64,000 bases of DNA from Clostridiales bacterium (GCA_004558025.1 SFEG01000004.1:1-64000); one strand, 5' to 3'. Shown: positions 27,384 to 36,808, numbered from the stretch's first letter. The notes: generated by a model not told the origin, from the letters alone. Numbers and translations: made by a program.

Positions 27384-28355
27384 TCAAAACTTATCGGGAT
27401 ACAGCGCCTGGGCGATGGCCTCGACCGTAGGTACGGCGCGCATGCCGGGCATCGCGTCCTCGAGCGAAAGGCGCACAAAGCGCTCGTTTTTCACGCAGTC
27501 GAGCTGCGAAAGCTCGGGATCGGCCTTTAAGGCCGCGACCTTATCGTCATAGCTCGAGCCCTCGTAGTCGTGGATGACGATGCACCACGGGTCGGCGGCG
27601 ACAACGGCGGAGACCTCGACTGCGTCCCAGGCCTTCGTGAGCTCGCTCATTGCGTTCACGCCGCCCGCCGCGGCTATGTAAGCAGACTCTATATTTGTGC
27701 CGCCTGCCGTGTAGAGCTTATCGCCTATAACGCTGTCGAGCACAAAAACGCTTTTGGGATCCGTTACCTCGCCGAGCTTATCAGTCACGGCCTCAAGGCG
27801 CGTGCACTGCTCGCTTACGATCTCCTCGATGTTATCCAAAAGGAACACCTTGCCGAGATCGCGCAGCTCCTGCCACACGGCCTCGATAGTCTCGGCCTCA
27901 CTGACGTACACAGTGATGCCCGCCTTTTCAAGCTGAGCCACCGTCAGCTCGTCGTCAAATATCCATGAGCTTGCGTACAGAAAATCGCAGCCGCTGTCGA
28001 TTATCTGCTGCGCCGTGGGATAGCCGACGCTGAGCGTGGGGATAGAGTCGACGGCCTCCGCGTACTCGGTCAGGGCGCCCAGCGAGTGGTTTTCCATGCA
28101 CTTGCCGATGACCTTATCCTCAAGGTCGAGCGCACAGAATACCTCCGTGCAGTTGGGGCCTGCCGTCACGACCTTCTGCGGAAGCGCGGTGACGGTGCTG
28201 CGCTTGCCGTGATTTTTAAAGCTCACGGGCGCGTAGCTGCTCTCCGGGGTCGGCTCCGCCGTGGGCTCGGTGCTCGGTGCGGGCTCGTCGCCCTTGCAGG
28301 CGCACAGTGAAAATGCCATAACAAGGCACAGTATGAATGCAATTATCCTCTTCAT
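27384..28355 (-). CDS. Solute-binding lipoprotein, BtuF/FhuD-type
   Basis: 323 residues. Signal peptide and lipobox (MKRIIAFILCLVMAFSLCAC, Cys at residue 20), a Pro/Thr/Glu spacer, then a Peripla_BP_2 fold. VVTAGPNCTEVFCALDLEDK, IDSGCDFLYASSWIFDDELT and the later AYIAAAGGVNAM are the usual landmarks. It would bind an iron chelate or corrinoid at the cell surface. ATG at 28355 was chosen because AAAGGAG precedes it and the signal peptide begins there; the open frame extends to 28451. No permease or ATPase is adjacent. Confidence 0.87.
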   Translation of the reverse strand: MKRIIAFILCLVMAFSLCACKGDEPAPSTEPTAEPTPESSYAPVSFKNHGKRSTVTALPQKVVTAGPNCTEVFCALDLEDKVIGKCMENHSLGALTEYAEAVDSIPTLSVGYPTAQQIIDSGCDFLYASSWIFDDELTVAQLEKAGITVYVSEAETIEAVWQELRDLGKVFLLDNIEEIVSEQCTRLEAVTDKLGEVTDPKSVFVLDSVIGDKLYTAGGTNIESAYIAAAGGVNAMSELTKAWDAVEVSAVVAADPWCIVIHDYEGSSYDDKVAALKADPELSQLDCVKNERFVRLSLEDAMPGMRAVPTVEAIAQALYPDKF

Positions 28356-28389
28356 GCTTTTCTCCTTTGCGAGAAATGAATGTTCTCGA

Positions 28390-28418
28390 ATTATACCATT
28401 ATATAATTGGCAGTTCAA
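28390..28418 (-). promoter_or_regulatory. Promoter of the BtuF/FhuD-type gene
   Basis: On the minus strand TTGAAC, a 17-bp spacer and TATAAT, about 35 nt before the chosen start. No obvious riboswitch or Fur-like box was noticed. Confidence 0.7.
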
Positions 28419-28443
28419 CGGCTTTTTGTTAATAAAAAAGGCA

Positions 28444-28472
28444 TTGAGCATGTGAATAAAGTGTGGTAATAT
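28444..28472 (+). promoter_or_regulatory. Promoter of the transglutaminase/dlt-like operon
   Basis: TTGAGC (28444-28449), a 17-bp spacer and TAATAT (28467-28472), 40 nt before the first gene. No further promoter was noticed until the terminator at 36566. Confidence 0.6.
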
Positions 28473-28511
28473 GTATATTTGTCGAAATGTACCTTACGGA
28501 GGCATTGATAT

Positions 28512-30647
28512 ATGGACGAAAACACTGTTTTAGACGAAACACCGGCCGAGGAAATATCTCAGACGGAGAAAAAAGGCCGAAAAGGCAGACATTCCAAACC
28601 GCAGAAGAATAAAAAGAAAGGCGGCGGCAAAAAGGGACTTGTGATCGCGCTGTGCGTGATCCTTGCGCTTCTTGTTTTGGCCGCGCTGTTCGTGTTCGTC
28701 GTCTACGGCGGGCGGCATATGTACCTCAAGACAGAGCTCGGCGGCGGAGCGCCGGATGCCTCGGCGTTCATGAAAAACGGCGCGGAAGCAAGCTACGTCG
28801 GCGACGTGAACGTCAGCGAGACCAAAGAGGGCACATACATATTAAAGGTAAAAAGCGGCGGCAAGGTGCGCCCGGAGCTCCTCATCGTGCGCGATACGAA
28901 GGCTCCGACGACCGACACCACCGAGATAAGAATTACCATTGACGATAAAGCTCTCGACGCGAAGGAGGCTCTCGGCGACGTTAAGGACGCGTCGGAGTTC
29001 ACGGCGACGTGGGTAAACGAGCCGAGCTACGGCGAGGCGGGAGTCTACGATTGCAGCATAAAGCTCGAGGACGCCTGCGGCAACAGCCGCACGGCCAAGC
29101 TCACCGTCAAGGTGCTCGGACTTGTCGACGTTCTGGAGCACGAGGCCGGTCAGCCCAGGCCGCAGCTCAAGGACTTCATGGTCGTCGAGCGCGACGACGC
29201 AAAGCTTGTCACCGATCTCGACGAGATAACGTGGGATGAGCTCGGCGATTATGAGGTCAAGGCCGAGTTTGACGGCAAGACCTACACCTCGACCCTGCGC
29301 ATAGTCGATACGACCGCGCCCGCGCCCGACATGATCCCCGTGGCGGTTCTCAAGGACGGCAAGATAGAGGCCAAGGACATTCCCTTGAGCGACGGCGACG
29401 CGAGCGAGGTAAGCTATGAGTTCACCTCCGAGCCCATCCTCTCGAAGGTCGGAACGGTCTCCTGCGGCATAAAGGCGACCGACGCTGTCGGAAACAGCAG
29501 TGATGCAAGAGCCAAGATCATCGTCTGCGACGCGATAGCGGAGCTTGAAGCCTCGATGGATACGGTCACCGAAAAAGACGTTCTTGCTGCACTGGGCGAG
29601 GATTACGCGGGATATAAGCTTGAAAGCGATACATTCGAGCGCACCGCTCTCGGCGCACACGCCATGATCTTTTCCAAGGGCAGCGACAGGATCACCGTCG
29701 GCGTCGTCATAAAGGACAGCGTCGCGCCCACTGCCGAGGGCATCGACTGCCAGTGCAGCACGGGCTACTACTGTGATCCGATAAAATTCGTGACAAACCT
29801 TTCTGATATGTCCAGAGTTACGGCAAAGTTCGTAAACGAGCCCGACTGGAGCGTCGAGGGTGAGCAGGCGGTGCAGATAATCCTCACCGACCGCTTCGGA
29901 AACGAGACAACGGTGGACGCAAAGGCGGTCATATCGCCCGATAAGACCGCGCCCACTATATATGCCGCGCGCGACAGATACTGCTATGTCGGTGAGGCCG
30001 TGTCCTACTTCAAGGAGGTCTTTGCCGAGGATAACGCCGATCCCGAGCCGACGCTCGATGTCGATAAATCCAAGGTCGACGCAAAGACCGCGGGAGAGTA
30101 TGACGTTACCTATACGGCAACCGACCACGAGGGCAATACCTCATCGGTCACTGTGAAATTCACCTTCATCGAAAAGAAGATAAGCGACGAAAAGCTCGAC
30201 GAGGTCGTCGATAAGGTCATAAAGGAGATACTCACCGACGATATGACCGTTCCCGAGCAGGCGGCCGCGATCTACGACTACTGCTACAGCAATATCATCT
30301 ACACCGGAACGTCCGATAAGACCGACTGGAAGAGCGAGGCCTACCGCGGCCTGACCGAGGGCGTGGGCGACTGCTTCACCTTCTACTCGGCAAGCTATGC
30401 CCTTCTGCAGAAGATCGACTGCCAGGTGCTCAGCGTAGAACGCTTGGGCGGCAGAACGCAGCATTTCTGGTGCCTTGTCAACCTCGGCACGGGCTGGTAT
30501 CATTTCGACAGCTGCAACGTCGGCCCGGAGAAGCTCCGATGCTTCATGAAAACGAGCGAGGAGCTCCTGCAGTACAGTCAGCAGTATTGGCGCTTTGACA
30601 CGACGCTGTATCCGGCGGTTGAGACTATACCGTATTCGATGAACTGA
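28512..30647 (+). CDS. Membrane-anchored transglutaminase-like protein with Ig-like repeats
   Basis: 711 residues. A Lys-rich cytosolic tail (1-42) and one membrane span (43-65) place the rest outside. Residues about 70-560 hold several beta-sandwich repeats of the DUF5011/HYR kind, each around DTKAPTT or DKTAPTI with DxxGN motifs. A transglutaminase-like domain ends the protein with an intact C621-H651-D666 triad (GVGDCF, TQHFW, YHFDS). Such domains act as proteases, cross-linkers or acyl-transfer enzymes on surface polymers. It lies 2 nt before the adenylation gene, so it belongs to the same operon. Substrate unknown. Confidence 0.85.
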   Translation: MDENTVLDETPAEEISQTEKKGRKGRHSKPQKNKKKGGGKKGLVIALCVILALLVLAALFVFVVYGGRHMYLKTELGGGAPDASAFMKNGAEASYVGDVNVSETKEGTYILKVKSGGKVRPELLIVRDTKAPTTDTTEIRITIDDKALDAKEALGDVKDASEFTATWVNEPSYGEAGVYDCSIKLEDACGNSRTAKLTVKVLGLVDVLEHEAGQPRPQLKDFMVVERDDAKLVTDLDEITWDELGDYEVKAEFDGKTYTSTLRIVDTTAPAPDMIPVAVLKDGKIEAKDIPLSDGDASEVSYEFTSEPILSKVGTVSCGIKATDAVGNSSDARAKIIVCDAIAELEASMDTVTEKDVLAALGEDYAGYKLESDTFERTALGAHAMIFSKGSDRITVGVVIKDSVAPTAEGIDCQCSTGYYCDPIKFVTNLSDMSRVTAKFVNEPDWSVEGEQAVQIILTDRFGNETTVDAKAVISPDKTAPTIYAARDRYCYVGEAVSYFKEVFAEDNADPEPTLDVDKSKVDAKTAGEYDVTYTATDHEGNTSSVTVKFTFIEKKISDEKLDEVVDKVIKEILTDDMTVPEQAAAIYDYCYSNIIYTGTSDKTDWKSEAYRGLTEGVGDCFTFYSASYALLQKIDCQVLSVERLGGRTQHFWCLVNLGTGWYHFDSCNVGPEKLRCFMKTSEELLQYSQQYWRFDTTLYPAVETIPYSMN

Positions 30648-30649
30648 TA

Positions 30650-32146
30650 ATGAAAAACGTACTTGAATTTTTGGAAAGCAGTGCGCCGCGCTTTGGCGGC
30701 AAGACTGCGTTTTCCGACGGGGAGGAGAGCCTGAGCTTTTCGGAGCTTCTGCGCCTCTCCCGCGCCGGAGGCAGCGCGCTTATAGAGCGCGGGCTTAAAA
30801 GCGAGCCGGTCGCGGTGTTCATGAAAAAAGCGCCGGGGACGATAGCCGCGTTCTTTGCCGTTATCTATGCCGGCTGCTATTATGTCCCGCTGGATGCGTC
30901 CATGCCGCTGTTCAGGCTGCAAATGATCCTCGAAAGGCTCAGACCGAGAGCCGTCATCGTTGACGACAGCACCCGCTCTCTTGCGGCTTCTCTCGCGCCC
31001 GAGGGCAGCGTGATGGCTGCGCAGGAGCTGTTTTCCGCAGGGGAGAACGCCTCGGCGCTTGCCGCCGTGCGCGCGCAGAGCATCGACACAGACCCCGCGT
31101 ATATTGTCTTCACCTCCGGCAGCACCGGCATTCCCAAGGGCGTCACAGGCTGCCACAGGGCGCTTATAGACTATGCAAACGCGCTGTGCCCGGTCATCGG
31201 AGCGGGTGAGGAAAGCGTCTTTGCCATGCAGGTGCCGCTGTATGTCGATGCCTGCATGAAGGAGCTTTTATCCGTCATAAAATGCGGCTCGACGGCCTAT
31301 ATCATGCAGCAGAGCATGTTCATGTCGCCCATAAGAGCCGTGGAGTTTTTAAACGAGCACAGGGTCAACACCCTGTGCTGGGTCGCCTCGGCGCTGACGA
31401 TAATATCCGGTCTCGGCGCGTTTGAGGACGTAAAGCCTCAATTTATGCGCACGGTCTGCTTCGGCAGCGAGGTCTTCCCCGTAAAGCAGCTGAGGCTCTG
31501 GCAGGAGGCCTGCCCCGGCGCGAGATTCATTAATCTCTACGGCCCGACGGAGGCGACGGGGATGTCGTTTTACTTCGTCGTTGACCGAGAGTTTAAAGAC
31601 GGCGAGATTATCCCGGTGGGACGCCCGTTTGACAACACCGGCTTTATGCTCCTGCGCGATGACGATACGCAGGCGCTCCCCGGCGAAACGGGTGAGATCT
31701 GCATCCGCGGCACGGCGCTCACGCACGGGTATTATGACGATCCCGAGCGCACGGCGGCGGTGTTCACGCATAATCCCTTGAATCCGCACTATCCCGAGCT
31801 TATCTACCGCACGGGCGACCTCGGAAGGCTCAACGAGCGCGGCGAGCTGGTGTTCGTCTCGCGCAAGGATCACCAGATAAAAAACATGGGTCACCGCGTT
31901 GAGCTCGGCGAGATCGAGGCCTGTGCAGACGGCTGTGAGGGCGTTGTGCGTTCGTGCTGCCTGTTTGATAAGCAAAAGGGCAAGCTGTTCCTGTTCTACA
32001 TGGGCTCTGCCGACGAAAAGACGCTCGGCAGATATCTGCGCGGAATGCTCCCGCGGTACATGCTGCCGTCGAAAACAAAACGGCTCGACGCGCTGCCGCT
32101 TTTGGAAAACGGCAAGATAGACAGAAATTCACTGATGGAGATGTGA
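30650..32146 (+). CDS. DltA-like amino acid adenylating ligase
   Basis: 498 residues of the ANL superfamily. It would activate an amino acid with ATP and load it on a carrier protein. A3 FTSGSTGIPKG (near residue 155), A5 NLYGPTEATGMS, A7 YRTGDLG and the A10 lysine in ENGKIDRNSL are all present. VCFGSEVFPVKQLR matches the DltA pocket segment containing Cys, and VPLYVDACMKELL supplies an Asp where DltA binds the amino group, so a small amino acid such as alanine is plausible. No condensation or thioesterase domain, so not a typical NRPS. The carrier gene follows at once. Confidence 0.85.
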   Translation: MKNVLEFLESSAPRFGGKTAFSDGEESLSFSELLRLSRAGGSALIERGLKSEPVAVFMKKAPGTIAAFFAVIYAGCYYVPLDASMPLFRLQMILERLRPRAVIVDDSTRSLAASLAPEGSVMAAQELFSAGENASALAAVRAQSIDTDPAYIVFTSGSTGIPKGVTGCHRALIDYANALCPVIGAGEESVFAMQVPLYVDACMKELLSVIKCGSTAYIMQQSMFMSPIRAVEFLNEHRVNTLCWVASALTIISGLGAFEDVKPQFMRTVCFGSEVFPVKQLRLWQEACPGARFINLYGPTEATGMSFYFVVDREFKDGEIIPVGRPFDNTGFMLLRDDDTQALPGETGEICIRGTALTHGYYDDPERTAAVFTHNPLNPHYPELIYRTGDLGRLNERGELVFVSRKDHQIKNMGHRVELGEIEACADGCEGVVRSCCLFDKQKGKLFLFYMGSADEKTLGRYLRGMLPRYMLPSKTKRLDALPLLENGKIDRNSLMEM

Positions 32147-32148
32147 CT

Positions 32149-32376
32149 ATGGACGAAATACTTGAAATACTCGACGGTCTCGGCCTTGACGCAGACTTTG
32201 AAAACTGCACGACGCTCGTTGACGACGGCATACTCGAAAGCCTCGATATCGTTACGATCATTGCCGAGCTGTCCGACGCTTTCGATATAACCATTCCCGC
32301 GCGCGATATCGTGCCCGAGAATTTTAACTCCGCCGAAGCCATGCTGAGCATGGTAAACTGCCTGCTTGACGAATAA
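32149..32376 (+). CDS. DltC-like acyl/aminoacyl carrier protein
   Basis: 75 acidic residues of four-helix carrier fold. Ser31 in GILESLDIV is the likely phosphopantetheine site. I chose ATG 32149; GTG 32143, overlapping the ligase stop, is also possible. It presumably carries the residue activated by the preceding ligase to the MBOAT protein that starts 3 nt later. Confidence 0.85.
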   Translation: MDEILEILDGLGLDADFENCTTLVDDGILESLDIVTIIAELSDAFDITIPARDIVPENFNSAEAMLSMVNCLLDE

Positions 32377-32379
32377 GCC

Positions 32380-33963
32380 GTGCTGTTTACGTCCTATGGC
32401 TTCATAGCCTTTTTGGCGGTGCTTTTTGCGCTGTACTATGTGATACCGAAGCGCTTTCAGTGGCTGCTGCTTCTCGCTGCGGACATAGTGTTCTATGCCT
32501 GCGCGGGCTGGAAGGGTCTGTGCTTCATGGCGGCGACGGTCGTCGTCTCCTGGGCGGCGACGAACCTCATGGGAACGTCGCTCAGAGCGCAAAAGGCGTT
32601 TCTGTCCTCTCCCGAGGGCAAGGTGCTTGAGCGGCCCGAGCGCAAGGCGTACAAAAAGCAGTGCGAAAAACGCCGCAAGCTTATCTTTGTGCTCGCGCTT
32701 ATTGCCGATCTCGGCATACTCGCTGCGCTCAAGTACACAAACTTCCTTATTAATAACGTAAACGCGATCTTTTCCGCCGATATTGCCTCGGTCGACTGGG
32801 TGCTGCCGCTCGGCATATCGTTTTACACCTTCCAGACCGTCAGCTACGTAATCGACGTGTATTGGGAAAAGGTCGAGCCGGAGAGGAACATACTGCGCGT
32901 TGCGCTGTTTACATCGTTCTTCCCGCTGCTTATTCAGGGACCCATTTCGCGCTTCGGTGACCTCAGAGATACGCTTTTTGCCGAGCATAAGGCCGATTTC
33001 AAGCAGATATCCTTCGGCCTTCAGCGCATACTTTGGGGCTATTTTAAAAAGCTCGTCATTGCCGACAGACTGCTGGTCGCTGTGACCGCGCTGTGCGGCG
33101 ATCCCGAGGCGTACACGGGCGCATATGTTTTCATCGGCGCCGTTCTGTACGCGGCCGAGCTCTATGCCGACTTCACCGGCGGCATAGATATCACCATAGG
33201 TATCGCGCAGGTTCTGGGCATAAGCGTAAAGGAAAACTTCATCCGCCCGTACTTTTCGCGCAATATCGCCGAGTACTGGCGGCGCTGGCATATTTCGATG
33301 GGCACATGGTTCAAGGACTATATCTTCTATCCGCTGTCCGTTGCGCCGTGGCTTCTGAAGCTAAGTAAGTCGGCACGCAAAAAAATATCCGACGGCTTCG
33401 GACGAAAGCTGTCGGTGTATGTTTCTACGATCGTTACATGGTTTCTTACCGGCCTCTGGCACGGAGCTGCGTGGAACTTCGTCGTGTGGGGACTTCTCAA
33501 CGCCTTTTTCATCCTGCTTGCCGAGGAATTCAAGCCCGTGTCGCAGCGCTTTCGTGCAAAGCACGAAAAACTTGTTTCCGGCTTTGGCTACAGGGCGTTT
33601 GAAACGCTCAGGACATTCCTTCTCATGTGCTCGCTGCGCGTTTTGGACTGCTACCGCGATGTTACGGTGTCCTTCCGCGCGATAGGCACGGTGTTCACCG
33701 ACTTTAATTGGCGCGAGGCGTTTTCCGGAACGCTTCTGCAGCTGGGGCTGACGGGCGCTGACTACATCATCGCGTTTTGCGGCGTTATCGTCATGTTCGC
33801 CGTCTCCTGTGTGCAGGAAAAGCGCGGCAGCGTGCGCGAGGCACTGTGGGAAAAGCCCGTTTTGAGTTATGCAGTGTTCTTTATCCTCGCCGTCGCTGTG
33901 CTCACATTGGGCGCTTACGGCGTGGGATACGATGCGTCGCAGTTTATCTATAATCAGTTCTGA
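32380..33963 (+). CDS. MBOAT-family acyltransferase (DltB/AlgI-like)
   Basis: 527 residues with about ten or more membrane spans. MBOAT proteins take an acyl group from an inner thioester and pass it across the membrane. Both signature histidines are seen: H304 in YWRRWHISMGTWFKDYIF and H361 in GLWHGAAWNF. The N-terminus (MLFTSYGFIAFLAVLFALYY) is of the AlgI/PatA type. It has a GTG start three bases after the carrier stop, which implies coupled translation. Confidence 0.9.
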   Translation: MLFTSYGFIAFLAVLFALYYVIPKRFQWLLLLAADIVFYACAGWKGLCFMAATVVVSWAATNLMGTSLRAQKAFLSSPEGKVLERPERKAYKKQCEKRRKLIFVLALIADLGILAALKYTNFLINNVNAIFSADIASVDWVLPLGISFYTFQTVSYVIDVYWEKVEPERNILRVALFTSFFPLLIQGPISRFGDLRDTLFAEHKADFKQISFGLQRILWGYFKKLVIADRLLVAVTALCGDPEAYTGAYVFIGAVLYAAELYADFTGGIDITIGIAQVLGISVKENFIRPYFSRNIAEYWRRWHISMGTWFKDYIFYPLSVAPWLLKLSKSARKKISDGFGRKLSVYVSTIVTWFLTGLWHGAAWNFVVWGLLNAFFILLAEEFKPVSQRFRAKHEKLVSGFGYRAFETLRTFLLMCSLRVLDCYRDVTVSFRAIGTVFTDFNWREAFSGTLLQLGLTGADYIIAFCGVIVMFAVSCVQEKRGSVREALWEKPVLSYAVFFILAVAVLTLGAYGVGYDASQFIYNQF

Positions 33964-33971
33964 GGCGAAAA

Positions 33972-35060
33972 ATGAGCGGAAAAAGCAATAAAAAACTGCA
34001 TATTATCTGCCTTATCGCATTTGTTGTCCTGCTTTGCGCTGCGATCTGGCTGCTGGGCAAAGTGCTCGAGCCTAAGTACATGACCGGCGTCCTGGAGGGC
34101 GCGATGACGCGGGAGTATTACGATGAGCAAAACGCCCACGACGTAATATTCGTCGGCGACTGCGAGGTCTATGAAAACTTTTCGCCCGTAACCATGTGGG
34201 AGGAAAAAGGCATAACGAGCTATATTCGCGGCTCGGCGCAGCAGCTGATCTGGCAGTCGTACTATCTGCTGGAGGAGGCCTTTGAGCGCGATAGCCCGAA
34301 GATCGTCGTGTATAACGTCCAGTCGATGAAGTACGATACGCCGCAGAGCGAGGCGTATAACCGCATGACCATAGACGGTATGCCATTATCCCGGCATAAG
34401 CTCGACGCGATAAAGGCCTCCATGACCGAGGATGAGGACATGATAAGCTATCTTATCCCGTTTCTGCGCTATCACTCGCGCTGGTCGGAGCTAACGGCCG
34501 AGGACTTTGAATACGCCTTTCGCCGCGACCCTGTAACGATAGCGGGCTACCTGATGCGCGCTGACGTTGAGCCCATGACAAAGCTGCCGACTGCACCTGT
34601 TCTGGACGACTATACGATAGGCGATACATGCTGGGAATACCTTGACAAAATGCAGAAGCTGTGCGATGCTAACGGGGCGACGCTCGTGCTTATAAAATCA
34701 CCGAGCCTTTGGCCGCACTGGTATGATGAGTGGGATGAGCAGATAAGCTCATACGCCGATAAACACGGCCTTGATTACATAAATCTTTTGAATGTCTCCG
34801 ACGAGATCGGAATAGACATGCAGACCGATACCTACGATGCAGGACTGCATCTTAACATCTACGGAGCGGAAAAGCTCTCGCGCTATTTTGCCGATATTCT
34901 CGCCGATAAATACGGCGTGCCGGACAGACGGGTAGATGAAGCGATCGCTGCCGACTGGGAGGCAAAGAGCGATGCATATTACGAGCTTCTCGCCGCGCAG
35001 AAGGCGGAGCTCAAGGAATACGGATATCTTAAAAGCTGGACATTGGGGGACGAAAAATGA
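33972..35060 (+). CDS. SGNH-like DltD/AlgJ-type membrane-anchored protein
   Basis: 362 residues with one N-terminal span (about 9-29) and an outside domain. The block-I motif reads VGDCEVYENF, so Cys64 replaces the usual GDS serine. D289 and H293 lie in DAGLHLNIYGAEKL, the position of the catalytic Asp/His of SGNH enzymes. This fits the role of DltD or AlgJ/X, which complete transfer of an acyl or aminoacyl group to a surface polymer. It comes directly after the MBOAT gene and overlaps the next gene by 4 nt. Overall similarity to DltD is weak, so the name is by context. Confidence 0.7.
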   Translation: MSGKSNKKLHIICLIAFVVLLCAAIWLLGKVLEPKYMTGVLEGAMTREYYDEQNAHDVIFVGDCEVYENFSPVTMWEEKGITSYIRGSAQQLIWQSYYLLEEAFERDSPKIVVYNVQSMKYDTPQSEAYNRMTIDGMPLSRHKLDAIKASMTEDEDMISYLIPFLRYHSRWSELTAEDFEYAFRRDPVTIAGYLMRADVEPMTKLPTAPVLDDYTIGDTCWEYLDKMQKLCDANGATLVLIKSPSLWPHWYDEWDEQISSYADKHGLDYINLLNVSDEIGIDMQTDTYDAGLHLNIYGAEKLSRYFADILADKYGVPDRRVDEAIAADWEAKSDAYYELLAAQKAELKEYGYLKSWTLGDEK

Positions 35061-35584
35061 AAAGAATAATCGCAGTCATACTTGCCGTCATGTGCGCATT
35101 TGCGCTCTGCGCATGCTCGGATAACGGCGGAGCTCAGAAAACCGAGACCAAGACCGAATATGAGGCCGATTACGGCGAGCTTTACTATGCCTCGGGCGAT
35201 GTGAAGTTCGGCATTTTTGACCCGGCCGACGAGGTGCTCTCCGCCCTCGGCGAGCCCGTCAGCACCTTCGAGTCGAACAGCTGCGCATATCAGGGCAAGG
35301 ATAAGTTTTATTACTACGACGGCTTCGAGGTGCTGGTAAACGACGTCGACGGAACAGAGCGCGTCACCGGCATAACCATTGCCGACGACACCGTTTCAAA
35401 TCCGCAGGGCGTAAAGATCGGCATGAAGGGCGACGAGGCTCTCGCACTCATGGACGACATCGAGTACACGCAGTCGGGAGATACGTATAAGTTCACCGTC
35501 GGCTCGACCCTGTTCAGACTTCAGGTAGGCGCGGACGGTACGGTGAAGGCTGCCGAGTACTCGGTCGCCGCAAACGATAAGTGA
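35057..35584 (+). CDS. Small lipoprotein of unknown function
   Basis: 175 residues. Signal peptide and lipobox MKRIIAVILAVMCAFALCAC (Cys20), then a mixed alpha/beta domain with KFGIFDPADEVLSALGEP and GMKGDEALALMDDI. These resemble SmpA/BamE-like or DUF4309-type small beta repeats, but I do not assign a family. ATGA overlap with the SGNH gene shows co-translation. Confidence 0.75.
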   Translation: MKRIIAVILAVMCAFALCACSDNGGAQKTETKTEYEADYGELYYASGDVKFGIFDPADEVLSALGEPVSTFESNSCAYQGKDKFYYYDGFEVLVNDVDGTERVTGITIADDTVSNPQGVKIGMKGDEALALMDDIEYTQSGDTYKFTVGSTLFRLQVGADGTVKAAEYSVAANDK

Positions 35585-35592
35585 GGTGCGCC

Positions 35593-36567
35593 ATGACTGA
35601 ATACAAAAAGCTGAAGATAGAAGATGTTTTTTCCGACATCGAAAAAATAATGGGCTCTGAGCTTTCGGACGACGAAAAGAGCATGGCGCTGCGCAAAAAG
35701 GGCGCGGCTGCCTATGAGAACGAGGACGATCCCGCGGCGGCCGCGTATTACGATGAGGCGATAGCCCTCGGCCTTGTCGAGGCCGAGATACTGCCGGAGG
35801 TGCTCTTCCGCTGCGGCGTGAGCTTCGCAAGGCTCGACGAGAAAAAATCCTTTGACTTCTTAAAGCGTGCCGCCGAGCTCGGCCACGTCAAGGCGATGCT
35901 CAACCTTGCCGTGTGCTATCAGAAGGGCACGGGAGTATCCAAAAACGAAAAAGAGTGCTACAAATGGGCGCTCGCAGCGGCGGATGCCGGCGATGTCGAG
36001 GCGATGTATATCTGCGCGCTGTGTTCCGAGCAGGGCTTCGGCACGAAGAAAAACCCGGAGGAGGCCTTCGCCCGCTTCAAGCGCGCCGCCGAGGCCGGAG
36101 TAGTCGACGCAATGTACAAAACCGCGCTCAACCACGACCGCGGCGAGGGCACGTTCCCGAACCCGCAGGCGGCGTTCGAGTGGTTCAAAAACGCGGCCGA
36201 GATGGGCCATCCCGACGCTCAGCACGATCTTGCCGTGTGCTATGCAAACGGCGAGGGCACGATGGCCGATCCCACGGAGGCCTTCCGTTGGATGAAGCTC
36301 GCGGCGGATAACGGCAATGTCGATGCCATGCGAATGACCGGCGGCTGCTATTACAACGGCTTCGGCGTCAAGGAAAACCCGAAAAAAGCCTTTGAAATGT
36401 TCAAAAAAGCCGCAGAGCGCGGCGACGTTGACTGCATGCGCATGACCGGTGACTGCTACGCTATCGGCTCGGGCGTCAAGCAGAACAGGGACGAGGCAAT
36501 GCGCTGGTACCGCATAGCCGCCGAGCACGGCGACATGGATTCGCGCGAAATGATGGAAGAGTATTAA
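35593..36567 (+). CDS. Sel1-repeat (TPR-like) protein
   Basis: 324 residues, no signal peptide. After an N-terminal segment of about 80 residues come roughly six 36-residue Sel1 repeats (A..G.A.AM..LA.CY..G.GV..N...A..W and variants), a solenoid that binds proteins. ATG at 35593 behind GAGGTG is preferred over the GTG 12 nt upstream. It closes the operon and is followed by a strong terminator. It may be a cytosolic scaffold for the enzymes upstream; this is only context. Confidence 0.85.
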   Translation: MTEYKKLKIEDVFSDIEKIMGSELSDDEKSMALRKKGAAAYENEDDPAAAAYYDEAIALGLVEAEILPEVLFRCGVSFARLDEKKSFDFLKRAAELGHVKAMLNLAVCYQKGTGVSKNEKECYKWALAAADAGDVEAMYICALCSEQGFGTKKNPEEAFARFKRAAEAGVVDAMYKTALNHDRGEGTFPNPQAAFEWFKNAAEMGHPDAQHDLAVCYANGEGTMADPTEAFRWMKLAADNGNVDAMRMTGGCYYNGFGVKENPKKAFEMFKKAAERGDVDCMRMTGDCYAIGSGVKQNRDEAMRWYRIAAEHGDMDSREMMEEY

Positions 36568-36600
36568 AAAACACGGCAGGAATTTTCCTGCCGTGTTTTT
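36566..36600. terminator. Bidirectional terminator after the Sel1 gene
   Basis: AAAAACACGGCAGG / CCTGCCGTGTTTTT stem around AATTTT. It serves both the dlt-like operon and the converging small membrane gene. Confidence 0.9.
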
Positions 36601-36808
36601 ATATTGGCACATGTGCAAGTATGCTGTATGCGTCGGGTATTGCCGATGCTGCGATGCCCGAAGAGCCGAGCGCACTCATGAGCCCTATCATGACAAAGGC
36701 GATGACCGCAAACAGCGCAATGACGATGACCGCGATTATAAATCCCGTGCGGATATTCGCCTTCGCGCGGCGTACCTCCTCGTCCTCTTCACGTTTATTC
36801 TTCTTCAC
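36599..36808 (-). CDS. Small single-pass membrane protein
   Basis: 69 residues: a charged N-terminus (MKKNKREEDEEVRRAKANIR), one span (about 24-47) and a short tail. GTG at 36808 has GGAGG at 7 nt spacing, while the TTG two codons upstream has almost none, so I use GTG. I do not recognise a family. Confidence 0.6.
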   Translation of the reverse strand: MKKNKREEDEEVRRAKANIRTGFIIAVIVIALFAVIAFVMIGLMSALGSSGIAASAIPDAYSILAHVPI

